A stretch of 64,000 nt of DNA from Trametopsis cervina (taxonomy: Eukaryota > Basidiomycota > Agaricomycetes > Polyporales > Irpicaceae). The position numbers were made by a program, and so were the translations under genes. The notes below the pieces were generated by a model. That model was not told where the DNA came from, searched no databases, and was given only the letters and a program-made list of their open reading frames with translations. Below, piece after piece: positions 11,301 to 20,702 of the stretch; positions within the stretch are counted from its first letter, which is position 1, and each line of letters starts with the position of its first letter. The stretch lies in assembly GCA_022385755.1 (NCBI GenBank), contig MU278348.1, positions 1,865,470-1,929,469 on the forward strand, given 5' to 3'.

Positions 11301-12454
11301 CTAGTTGATCACTGTCCCTCCGTTTACATGAATCACTTGACCGCTGTAAGAAGAACGACGTATATTAGCGAACGGCTTATATATGGTTTAATACCTGTAA
11401 GTAAACTGACCTGATGTAACTCGAATCCGCTGACGCAAGGAAGACGAAGCAGGTAGCAACTTCCACAGGCTGACCCGCACGCTTCATGGGTACGGTCTGA
11501 CCAAAGGTCTTGATGGAGTCATCTGTCATCGTCCCAGGACTAAACCAATGCGACATTGTGAGCGTAGGGCGTTTCGTATCAATTTGTGGATCACTCACAT
11601 CAAAGGTGTCCAGATGGGTCCGGGGGCAACAACGTTACACCTTATGCCCTTCTCCCCAACAAGCTGGTTGCTGAGGGCACGCATGAAACCATAGATAGCG
11701 CCCTTGGTTGCCGTGTAGTCCAACAAATCGGGATGGCCGATAGCGGGATTTATGGACGCATTGAAGGTAATTGTAGGGAAGGGGTTTTTCTCTAGCGAAG
11801 GTACAGCCTCCTTGACTATGTAGAAAAAGGAGTGGATATTGGTGTCAAACGTGCGTAGCCACTGTTCACTTTCGAGAGCAGTCACGTCAGTCACAGCATT
11901 TTGTGTGCCATGGTTGAGGACGCTAATGTGAAACATCAGATCACATCTGTCTTACATGTGCATATGAAATGAGCTTACAGTGTATCAAGCTTTCCGTGAG
12001 AGTCTAAGTGTGATTTTACCAATTTCTTGCACTCGTCCTCGCTGCGCAGGTCTGATACAACAGTAGAGATCTTGCATTTTCCACCGGTTTTTTGTTTGAT
12101 GAGCTCGGCGGTGTCCTTGAGATCAGTTTGCTCCACATGAGTGCCGTGTATAGTTAGATCCGCGCCTTCTAGGGCTGAGTAGACAATGCAATGATGAGTG
12201 GTAGTAAAGGCGAGATCGAGCCACAACGCACCAAAGAGAATAGCGACTGATCTACCAATACCACTGTCAGCACCAGTGACGATGGCGCTTCGTCCTTCAA
12301 GTTTTCCTGCAGCCTTGTACGGCTTACCGTCTGCGGTGATGTCGTCGATAGGTGTGGGGTCGAGCTTGTGCTGGTGAGAAGGATCGAGGCCTTTGGCCTG
12401 TCTCTGGAAGGGGATCTTGTACCCAGCTTTGAACTGTTCAGGGAGAGAGGTCAT
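11301..12454 (-). CDS. short-chain dehydrogenase/reductase (YghA / glucose-ribitol dehydrogenase type)
   Basis: Five exons (12232-12454, 11979-12174, 11599-11922, 11411-11539, 11301-11343) give 304 aa. The NAD(P) loop is 'VTGADSGIGRS'. The catalytic Ser lies in 'FNASINP' and the Tyr/Lys pair in 'DYTATKGA'. The PG motif is 'VVAPGPIWTPL' and the end 'GQVIHVNGGTVIN' is standard. The N-terminal 45 residues ('QAKGLDPSHQHKLDP') are those of the bacterial YghA-like aldehyde/alcohol oxidoreductases. One oddity: after splicing, the usual N-N-A-x-x-Q stretch reads 'LVLNHGTQNAV', so the second Asn is His and Ala is Gly. It is divergent from VTA1, with a CRE-type palindrome 97 bases upstream of the start. 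Confidence 0.92.
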
Positions 12455-13013
12455 TTTGGCTTGAGTGAGTGGTGGTATGAAGGAAAGTTTTGCAGAATCA
12501 ACCTTGAGGCTGCCGTGTATTATACTGGGATTGGCCCTCATCGTTGGCGCGTGACGTCACGACGAGGGCGTGGATGAGCATAGCGGTGACGAAGACATCC
12601 ACAGCGTACGCTGAGGAGATCCACGCCTGTTTGTAAGGTGGAAAGCTCCGATCCTCGGCCGGCATGAGTGGCGCAGACAGCCATCCCCGGTTTCTGGCGT
12701 CGTGGCAGTGAGTGGAACTAACATAGACGATTTCCATAACAGGCAGTTCCCCACGGCGGGCCGGCGGCTTTGCAAATCCATGCTGGCGTTAATGATACGG
12801 ACTACGGAATTCATGACGCTTTACCGTATACATCGAACTTCGTGTACAACCTCCTCCTTCGCAAGCGAAATTAAATCCTGTATAACTATTTGCTGCAATC
12901 TTTGCGCTCTCTCCGTTTGCCGTGAGTAATTCTCTCGTTCTAATACCGGTATCAGCTTTGACCCGGCAGCATAGTACTAACAGGCCAATCAGAGTTGTTC
13001 TCAGCAGCTCCAG
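12455..13013. other. divergent intergenic region, SDR/VTA1
   Basis: About 560 bases shared by two divergent genes. It holds the palindrome at 12551-12560. The VTA1 leader side (from about 12900) is pyrimidine-rich. No coding frame is supported. Confidence 0.45.
12551..12560. promoter_or_regulatory. CRE/ATF-type palindrome
   Basis: GTGACGTCAC, a perfect 10 bp palindrome around TGACGTCA, the binding site of ATF/CREB-type bZIP factors (fungal Atf1/Aca1/Sko1). It is 97 bases upstream of the dehydrogenase start. The same 10-mer occurs upstream of the IQM-like gene. Function is inferred from the motif only. Confidence 0.5.
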
Positions 13014-14486
13014 ATGGGTCTCCTCAATCTTCCTGCCATACCGGCGGAACTCAAATCAGTCACGCCTTATCTACAACGAGCGGATGAGGTTAAAAATACA
13101 GACCCAGTAATCTCGTATTGGTGTATGTGTTATCGTTGAACTGCGCCTCCTCTAAATAACTCGCACTTACTTCTTCAACGTCGCAGGTGCGTATCATGCT
13201 GCGCAGCTTGGCATCTCACTGAAACTGAAGGACACGAACGCTCGTTCATTTCTCTTCGATCTACTCGGAGCTCTCGAAAGAATGAAGGCGGAGATAGGTC
13301 CCAATGATGCCATTGACGACGAGTCAGCTAGTAGCGCGTACGTAGAGAACTTTGCACTGCGCGTATTCGCCATGGCAGATAACGAGGATCGGAAAGGCAA
13401 CGCTACACGGTGGGTGCAGATGGGATCGTGATGTTTGGCTAGGAGTATTGTCGCTAACGATCCTATTCTAGAGGGACAGCAAAGAAGTTCTTGGCAGCTG
13501 CTAACTTCCTAGAAGTCCTCTCTGTTGTTTCATCGTCCAACCCCTCCACGATTAACATTCCAGAAAAGATCCGCTACGCTAAATGGAAAGCAGCAGATAT
13601 TGCAAAAGCCTTCCGTGAAGGGCGTAAGCCAACACCTGGAGGTATAGGAGAACAACTCGAGACGACTGCGGAAGAGGCTCATGTCAACGAGGAGCCCTTC
13701 TCCCCACCCTCTCTTCACAGAGACATTCCTCCACCAGGACCAATCACCGATCTACCTTCTTCCATAGCAGAATCTCACGTTCTGCCCCCAGGCTTCACAG
13801 ATGTAAAAGCTACTCCAACAAGTCCTGGAGAATGGAGCACAGTTTCGAATCCCGGTGCATCTATCTCGCAAGATTTTACTCCACCACCAAGACGAGCTTG
13901 GGTGAGCGAGGATGTCGAAGGCCAGGACTCGGACGTAGAGCTCGTTCCTCCCCCCGTGCTACCTGATCGTCCACACATATCACCCGCATCTTCCGACTCA
14001 AGCGCAAAGAAAGTGCACTTCACGCCATCCGTCACGGGTGGACTCACACCTTCAATCGCAGAGGGTAATCCATTTGCATCAGCTCAAATCCCATCCGCAC
14101 CACCAGCAGATATTCTTCCTTCTACTCCGGAAACAACTTGGTCGGTCGATCACAATAGTCTCCCACCGGGTTTCGTGCCTTCGCCCGTACAACCTCCTCC
14201 TTCTCTCCCACCTCCGCACATCTCGCCTCCACCTATTAGTCCTACAGCTCCCCCGCCACCCCTTCCCATTCTCTCATATCCAATTCAACCTCAACCTCAA
14301 GTCGTTCCGCCTCCAGGCGTCGTCTCGATGGACGCTACAATTACGACAACACCGGAGGAGCTTACGCCGCAGCTTGTAACTCGTGTGCAGAAACATTGCC
14401 GATATGCCATCTCGGCATTGGATTACGAGGACGCGGAGCAGGCGAGGAAGGAATTGCGGGCCGCTTTAAATTTACTTGGAGGCTGA
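13014..14486 (+). CDS. VTA1: ESCRT regulator VTA1 (LIP5)
   Basis: Activator of the Vps4 ATPase that disassembles ESCRT-III on endosomes. Three exons (13014-13122, 13187-13409, 13472-14486) give 448 aa. The N-terminal tandem MIT region starts 'LPAIPAELKSVTPYLQRADEV' after Met-Gly-Leu-Leu-Asn, and contains 'CAYHAAQLGISL' across the first splice and 'NFLEVLSVV'. A Pro-rich linker of about 200 residues follows. The last 40 residues ('RVQKHCRYAISALDYEDAEQ', ending in Leu-Gly-Gly) are the VSL domain that dimerises and binds Vps4. Both ends match, so the protein is complete. The start ATG directly precedes the conserved Leu-Pro-x-Ile-Pro segment. Confidence 0.95.
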
Positions 14487-14904
14487 CGTTGGCACGGATC
14501 ATAGGCTTGGAAGTTGTTGTATTTGAATCTAATACATGGAATACAATGCCGCGATGCGATCATGAACTTACGAGTCATATGTACACACTGTGTGCGCCTG
14601 CTAAGGGGGCAAGGCGCACTACATGAGCTAAGGCAGTTCTGACAGGTGGTATTTGGAGACCCTACGGTGTAACCGCAGCAAAAGCTATGCCGACCAACAT
14701 TCCTTTGCATCTCCTGCCGTAAGTGCATGATTTGCATACACTGGCGTAAGGTGTAGCGGGCCCGGCACACCTAACGAATGAGCGTCGAACGGGCGGATGG
14801 CTGTCGAGTCCGACATCGCGAATGCTTTATTCGGATCCATGTCCCAACGTGCAGCACACACGGCAGTAGTGCATAGCCGTCTATGGTCATGTCCTAGAGG
14901 AGAA
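14487..14904. other. convergent intergenic region
   Basis: About 420 bases between the VTA1 stop and the stop of the coiled-coil gene, likely two 3' UTRs. On the minus strand a Cys-rich frame with intron-like edges (about 14560-14900) and an AATAAA at about 14830 are seen. No gene is called. Confidence 0.35.
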
Positions 14905-15904
14905 TCAGGCAGACTCAGGACTTTCCGCCCTGGGCATTTCCAACTCCGCAAGTTTGGCTTGTAACGTATTGATGTTCTGCGGCACGGTCGGGGAACCACC
15001 ATTCGGAGACAATGTTCCAGGCGACGCTGGCGAAGTCAAAGTAGGAGATGGGATGCTGTAGATGGTACCGGTGTCCTTGGTGTTGTTTCTTGACGTGTAG
15101 ATCATCGCAGGTGTCGGAAGGGCGTGGAAAGATGTGAGCGACTTCGACAGTTCGTCTAGCTGAATGCGACAGCTCATTGAGCATACTCAGAGAGACAGTG
15201 AGCAGCAGGCGCACCTTATCCATGATCTTCCCAATAGCAGCATGCCTGCCCTCGAAGACCTGCGAAAGACTCGCGAACTCAACGTCCCGCGCCTTGCTTT
15301 GCTCCTGCTCGACCTCCGCAGGGTCAGGCCAGTCCTCTCCAACGATGGTATCCGAGTGGGTCCGCGTCGCACTTCTCTTCGGTTTCCGACTGTTCCCTGC
15401 TCCTATGCCCTCCATGTTCGTGTGCATTATGGCGACCTCGCTCTGCAGCTCCCTGATACGACCGAGCTGGGACCACAGCTCGTCTTTGGCTTGTTCGAAT
15501 GGAGACGAGTCTGCATCATGCGCTGACGGAACGATGTAAGCCAGAGCACCGGTGACTGGGTCGTAGAGAGGCTCTGGAGAACCAGCAGGGCTCGCTGTGT
15601 TCGAACGTCCTGGGCTTGCTGCCGGACGTTCCAGCGAGCCAAGGCTTGGTATGACACTTAGTGCAGAAAAATCCGTGTCGAGTTTCGCTGATGTGGTCAC
15701 ATCCGGTCTTTGGCCATGCAGCTCCGCCAGAAGAGCATCGTGAGGCGTGGATATGGCTGCAGTTATCGCTCGGTCAATGAGAGGTCTGGGAGCGGCTTTA
15801 TTTGTGCTATCCCGTTCAGTATTCAGGTTCTCTGTCTCCTGTGATGCTTGCGAAGTGTCTTGCTCTCCATTGGACTTCCCTAGATACCATCCCCTGTGTG
15901 ACAT
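14905..15904 (-). CDS. uncharacterised protein with coiled coil
   Basis: I do not recognise this gene. Two exons (15215-15904, 14905-15159) give 314 aa from the ATG at 15904. An open frame runs further upstream to 15991 without an ATG and with a possible 3' splice site, so a short extra first exon is possible. The middle ('FEQAKDELWSQLGRIRELQS') is a heptad-rich coiled coil. It is followed by charged helices ('LSQVFEGRHAAIGKIMDK') that continue over the splice into 'LDELSKSLTSFHALPTPA'. The last helix 'NINTLQAKLAELEMP' is a second short coiled coil. Ser/Pro-rich linkers lie between. No signal peptide or membrane segment. A cytoskeletal or trafficking adaptor is conceivable but nothing shows it. 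Confidence 0.65.
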
Positions 15905-16141
15905 TTGGGAGCTTTGCGCAATGAAAGCTGAGTGGAGGGAAGCAGCCGAAGGCCTCCCAATAAAGGAAACGCCGCTGTAGTGACAAAACACACGCGCTGA
16001 GGATCATCTGCACATGCTATTCGTGCATACTTAGTGGCAATTTACTACGGAACGAGATTCATCGCTATTATATGGGATTATATTGGACAGTTCAGAGGTG
16101 TCTCAACGATCTGATTACTCGTTATAGCTTGCTGGTGAACA

Positions 16142-18070
16142 TCAGGGAGGTGAAGATACGGAGGCGGTTCTTGTCTGAGAGGGTGCTGTCTCATCACAAG
16201 CAGGCTTCGGGAGCTTCGAGTTGGACTTCTTGCTTCGCAACTGGGTTTGCCTGGATAGCAAAATACGCAAGGATTCTCGCTGATGGTCCCAACGACGGTT
16301 CTCCCCTTCTAAATCATAGTAAACAACTCGATGAGAACGTCGTTCGTCGGGTTCAGCAGGTTCTGGAAGCCAAGCCAGAGGTGCGCATGTATCGCGTCGA
16401 TGCTCGTACTCTTGTATAATCTTCTTCAGCAGACGAGGAAACCGATCTCGAAACGCCCTATCCGCGATGAAGAATAAGATCCGCTCGTCGACTATGTCTT
16501 CTCCCCACCGTGCCTGGAATTGTCTTCTGACACGGTCTAGCAGAATCGAGTTACCAGTATGTGTGCGCATAGCACGTAGGATGATTCGCAACGTGTCCAC
16601 GTCAGGTCGAAGTGCTGGGTGGAGGGTGAGCATCTTCTTCAGCGTTGGACGGAGCTCTCTAGTCGTCTTCGCCTCCGCTTGAAGATGAAGGTTCATGATA
16701 TCGGTGAGACGCTTCCGATGCGCCGGGCGTAGTATTCGTGGCAAGCTCTTGAAATAGGCAACAGTCAGCTTGTGAGCTTCTTGTTGCTCTCCTCCGGATA
16801 GAAGCCACCGAATAAGATAGTAAGCGGCACGAGGGGGGAATGAAGCCGTGGCAAAAGCAGTAAGAGCAGGGCGATGTCGCAAAAGAAGGGTATGTCTGCT
16901 GCGTACAGCTTTTGCACAATTATCACGATGTGCCGCTCTTTCCGCGCTGGGAACACTCCGGCTTGACCGCTCGAAGATCTTCATGCCCTCGAAAAACTCG
17001 ATCCATATGAGCAAGGGAAGTGGCTCCCTTCCTCCAGCAGTCTCCCGCATCCATGCCTGCGACCATTGTCCCTGTCGAACCCAGAATCTCACGGACAACT
17101 TCCTCGTCTCGAAGTCGCCAGGTATACGGCACCGATCCATCTCCTTGAACAGCATTTCGGCAATTGTGAACTCTTGTATTGCGAGTGCAAGAGAAATGAG
17201 GAGGTTGTACGATGATGTGGAGTGGAATTCGGGATGACGGTGGTGATATTCGAGTAATTCATGCAACTTATGAGTCCTGTGTGCTGAGGAAGATGAGGGC
17301 GCTGCGGATAGCCTTATCAAGTTGTGGTATAGGGAGACTGGGGAGGATAAGGCAGACAATGTTTCGCTCGACCGCTGGAGTTCGCCTCCTGGTGGTTCTG
17401 TGGAGGGGAACGGCACCCCGTATTGCCTGCTTGGTTTAGACAGTGCAGCATCCCAGTCATCTCCCTGGCCGGGCTCTGTTTGTCCAGCCGAGTTTATGGA
17501 AGAGTGCGTGTCCCGAATGCTTGTGTTGTCCTGCCCAGTGATATTATTACGCATTACCAGTCGTTCTGCAGCTTCATTCACCACCAAATCCGTAGCTAGT
17601 GGAGGCTTGTGCATCCTATAGTTTGTTTCGAAACTTGCTGGCGTGCTGGCCGAAGCGCTGTGTGACGGACCAACTCGCAGAAGCCCACCGCGGTGGGCTC
17701 CGGTGGTGGGCTGTACAAGGGAAACCAGAGGCTGAGAGAGCCCCGCCTGAGTGGTCGGAGGGACGCGCCATGCTTCATCTTGCTCGCATCCAGATGTTGT
17801 ACCAGCCACACTGAAGAATGTCATTTTAAGCCAGGCGAAGGAGGGGGAGAATACTCACCTTGGGGCTATATCGTTGTGGAGAAGTACACTCGTCGAGCTT
17901 CCTTCACCAGCCGCTACATTAATCACAGCTCGAACGTTATGTTGCGCGTCGTTTGTCCTATGGACCGCTCGCGTATGTACCGGCCTCGTCCGTACCCACG
18001 CACGGCTGGCGGCGACCTGCAGAACGGAGACAAAGAGGTGGTCTACACGACGGTGTGCATGTCCAAGCAT
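16142..18070 (-). CDS. PPR-like mitochondrial protein (hypothetical)
   Basis: Two exons (17859-18070, 16142-17810) give 626 aa. The first 70 residues are rich in Arg, Ala, Ser and Val and poor in acids ('VAASRAWVRTRPVHTRAVHR'), a good mitochondrial presequence. From about residue 225 there are repeated helix pairs such as 'STSSYNLLISLALAIQEFTI' and 'WSQAWMRETAGG', and later 'LRPDVDTLRIILRAMRTHTG', the 35-residue spacing of pentatricopeptide repeats. PPR proteins bind organelle RNA, so a role in mitochondrial RNA processing or translation is inferred. The basic C-terminus ('LLSRQTQLRSKKSNSKLPKP') fits RNA binding. No specific orthologue was recognised. Confidence 0.7.
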
Positions 18071-18504
18071 GCATATGGTTTTCTCGTTGGCTGAGTGTCG
18101 CCGCCGGAGAGCTTCAAGTAAAGACAAGCAGTGAGAATTGGAGAATTGCAGGCAAACCAGAATTGTTGCCACGTGAGATGGGCTACAGTAAACGCCCATG
18201 ATCACGCGAGCCTAGATTTGTAGGGGGTAAGGATTCAAATCTTGTGCTGAGCGCATATGTATATGGACATTATGATTCGTTATTGTGGGATCCGATGCTA
18301 CGAACGATGCTATGCAGAAGGTGTTACATGTACAGACACCCGTGGACGAGTTTCCTTCATGAGAACTGTGTGGCAGAAAGATGCGATGGTGAATGTCGTG
18401 GAAGGTAAAGAGTGTGAGCAATACGTGAAATAATAAAGCAAGCGATTTGTAGGAGAAAAGGAGAATGCTGGTGAAGAAAGAGAATCCAAATGACAGTTGT
18501 ACCT
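18071..18504. other. intergenic, STS1 3' UTR and PPR-gene promoter
   Basis: About 430 bases between two tandem minus-strand genes. Nothing beyond untranslated sequence was seen. Confidence 0.4.
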
Positions 18505-19813
18505 TTACAGCTCCTCCATAGGCTGTCGCCCCACGAGCCAGCCCACCTTCAACACCCAAGAATCTCTAATCTCTTTCATGTTTTCTATCCCGTTTCCTTT
18601 CGCCCGTGCGAATTGATCCAATCCTCTCTCCCAACTCCGCACAACTTCCTGTCCGAACATCCCGCAGTCGCGGTTCACGACTTGGTCAACTCTGTCCACC
18701 CAGGCTTTCCATTCCTCCAACAAACGGGGCAGAAGCAGCGGGAGTAGCGCAGCTTGTGTCAGAGCTGGTTGAGATAGCATCTGCGTGGTGAGTGCTTCGA
18801 GGAAAAGATATGTTTCAGACGGATGTGATTTATCTTTGTGCTGTGATTGTAAGGCTGACGCATGCGATTCCACATGCGGGACTGTATGGCTTTTGTCGGT
18901 ATTTTGCGATAGCGAAGCATTCTCAATATACGAAAAGTAGGGGAGATATGAGAAGCAGGAGGAGACAAAGTCATGGATGTGGGGTCTGAGGCGAGACGTG
19001 ATGTACTCTGTCCGCATGCCGCCAACTTGACTATCGGTGGTGGGAGACGCGCCGCCGAACGGCGTAGAAGATCGAGAGGAGCCGAAAGCGGTGCTAGGTG
19101 AACGACTATCTGCAGGGTCCCGACCACCGAAGCTGAAGGAGGTTGAGGGGCTGGTAGCATAGCCAGGTGTCGAATACGGGAATGCGTCATATAACTTCTG
19201 CGACGATTTCATGATGGCCTGCGTGGCTGTCGCAAGTGTAGGTCTCGGTATAAGGGACAAAACAGTGGGTTTGAGCGTAGGTTGAGTGGAAACGAGGGCC
19301 GTAAGTAACGGCAGCAATGTTTCCGGAGGGAGACTTGCTGTGAAAGTATCATTGTCAGGAACGCTCGCGCTGATGCGTTGAGTAGTACGACTCACCTAAT
19401 AGAACCCCGACATCAACATCACTCTCACCGGCCGATTTACTATCCTTCGCAGCATTGGGATCCTTTGGAGATGTTACTGACGCGCCAGTAGTACGTGCAC
19501 GCTTGGGGGCTGAACGTTTCGGGCGGTCGAGCCGTTCAGGCGTGGGGCTACGGTCCATGGCTTCATCATGCTTCCCCTCATCGGTGTCCACCTCGAGACG
19601 TCTCTTCGGAAGTCGTATTTGTGGTAACTGACTGGAGACAGACGACATACTCCACGGCTGAACAGGGTTGTGTGAAGATGAGGCAGCAGCCCAAGACGGT
19701 GTTGAAGGCGGCCCAGAAAGACCAAACCCGAAAGCAAGAGGCGATGGGGCGTGGTTCACTGGCCGCTTCTGAAAAGCAACTTGCATTGGTTGATGGCTCA
19801 GAACGTCAGCCAT
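18505..19813 (-). CDS. STS1: tethering factor for nuclear proteasome, STS1/Cut8
   Basis: Cut8/Sts1 anchors 26S proteasomes at the nuclear envelope and is itself a short-lived proteasome substrate. Two exons (19396-19813, 18505-19337) give 416 aa. The disordered N-terminus has the Cut8-type basic patch 'RLDRPKRSAPKRART', which serves as nuclear signal and lysine-rich tether. The helical domain begins 'LASLPPETLLPLLTALVSTQ' across the splice and includes 'LIPRPTLATATQAI', 'KLYDAFPYS', 'YITSRLRPHIHDFVSSCFSY' and the six-helix bundle ending 'VGWLVGRQPMEEL'. Order and length fit the family. Start is the first ATG with normal composition after it. Confidence 0.9.
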
Positions 19814-20040
19814 TGTGTATTTGTGGACAAGGAGGGAGGGCGTAGCGTCGACGTCGAATTCGTGCTTTTATTCTTTGAGGAAAGCGGAGCAATTAAGGCG
19901 TGGTCGAAATTGGACGGGAGGAAGCCGCACATCATACACGCATCAACGTCCCGCTCGTGCCGACCTGCCCTCAATCATGTCACGTGCAAGCGCGAAAGAC
20001 TTTTTAGGTTGAGACTCGAGGTTGACTCGTCTCGTCCGTA
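19814..20040. other. intergenic, shared upstream region
   Basis: About 230 bases between the STS1 start and the first visible exon of the plus-strand snoRNA host unit. It probably holds both promoters. No clear TATA element was seen. Confidence 0.35.
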
Positions 20041-20094
20041 TCCATGCCCTTCTCGCGTACTGTCCAGGTAAGCACCTCCTTCTGCGACCATGCA

Positions 20095-20169
20095 GTGACG
20101 AGACAATATGAATCGCTACTTCGAAGCTTGCGAGCTCATGAACTTTCATCATTATACCCAAATTTCCGA
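20095..20169 (+). ncRNA. candidate box C/D snoRNA, 25S Um898-region guide
   Basis: In intron 1 of the host unit. C box GTGACGA (one mismatch), D box CCGA at 20166-20169, 75 nt overall. The 13 nt just before the D box (20153-20165, TATACCCAAATTT) are complementary to the conserved 25S segment AATTTGGGTATA. In yeast this holds Um898, guided by snR40. The D+5 rule points one base past that U, so the register is not exact. D box to 3' splice site is 54 nt, usual for intronic snoRNAs. The rRNA sequence is from memory. Confidence 0.45.
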
Positions 20170-20278
20170 GCATACACGTCGCATCTGCCCTTCATGTCTT
20201 CTCTTGCTAACATCTATCCACAGGCCTCTGCACTTCCACCTAGTTGATTACAGTGAGTCAAATTTCCCATTAGCTCGA

Positions 20279-20357
20279 GGGATGAACAATTTTTCTAGAG
20301 TCAAGTCCTGATCTGTCTTAAGGACAGCCTTGATGAGTTTTACCATGCTAATTCTGA
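20279..20357 (+). ncRNA. candidate box C/D snoRNA, dual guide (25S U2417 and 18S A796 types)
   Basis: In intron 2 of the host unit, 79 nt. C box GGGATGA (one mismatch), D' CTGA at 20308-20311, C' TTGATGA at 20330-20336, D CTGA at 20354-20357. The guide before D' (CTAGAGTCAAG) pairs 11 bp with 25S CTTGACTCTAG. The fifth base upstream of D' pairs with the U that corresponds to yeast Um2417 (snR66). The guide before D (CCATGCTAAT) pairs 10 bp with 18S ATTAGCATGG, and the fifth base pairs with the A matching Am796 (snR53). Both obey the D+5 rule. No clear terminal stem was seen, which is the main weakness. The rRNA sites are from memory. Confidence 0.65.
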
Positions 20358-20462
20358 CGCCCTATCCGCCGAAGTAATGCACTTTTGCTAACAAAGTTTC
20401 TTCTAGGGCCGCTGTCGCTTGTCTCCTCGGGATATGGTATGTATCGTTCCGTCTATGTTGAT

Positions 20463-20545
20463 ATGATTACAAAAAATTGTTCCCTATTATCCTGAGTGCT
20501 CAACGCACGGCGACGATTTACAATTGAATGTCTTCAACCTAATGA
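20463..20545 (+). ncRNA. candidate box C/D snoRNA with two 25S matches
   Basis: In intron 3 of the host unit, 83 nt. C-like ATGATTA at 20463-20469, D' CTGA at 20492-20495, C'-like GCGACGA at 20510-20516, D-like ATGA at 20542-20545. Before D', GTTCCCTATTA pairs 11 bp with 25S TAATAGGGAAC near the A-loop. Before D, AATGTCTTCAACC pairs 13 bp with 25S GGTTGAAGACATT, next to the human U31 target. The boxes are degenerate, so exact targets are uncertain. D box to 3' splice site is 53 nt. Confidence 0.45.
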
Positions 20546-20702
20546 TCTCTTCTACCTTGCACTCTTTGGTAAACTCATGCTTACCTCCGACCTTACAGGC
20601 CTTCCGTGTTGTGATCTTGTGGCTTTATTGGTACCATGAAGAGGTATGTAGTGTATAGTGTAATCATGTAGACAGTCCGTGCATGTTGGTAATGGAATAA
20701 AA

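Larger units (their letters stand above)
20041..20700 (+). ncRNA. candidate non-coding snoRNA host gene
   Basis: Three convincing introns lie in a row: 20068-20223 (GTAAGC, branch CTAAC, CAG), 20253-20406 (GTGAGT, CTAAC, TAG) and 20437-20598 (GTATGT, CAG). The exons between are only 29 nt (20224-20252) and 30 nt (20407-20436). Reading from the ATG at 20044 stops after 15 codons, and the other frames give no recognisable protein, so it looks non-coding. Its introns (154-162 nt) are two to three times the local norm and each holds C/D-like boxes beside rRNA complementarity (see the three entries below). The 5' end is not visible. An AATAAA lies at about 20696, just before the convergent CAS1 stop. 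A short unrecognised peptide gene is the alternative. Confidence 0.6.

Noticed and set aside
18212..18260. T-arm-like GGATTCAAATC near the STS1 3' end
   Set aside because: The stem needs two G-U pairs, no acceptor partner is found, and it does not fit the B-box consensus.
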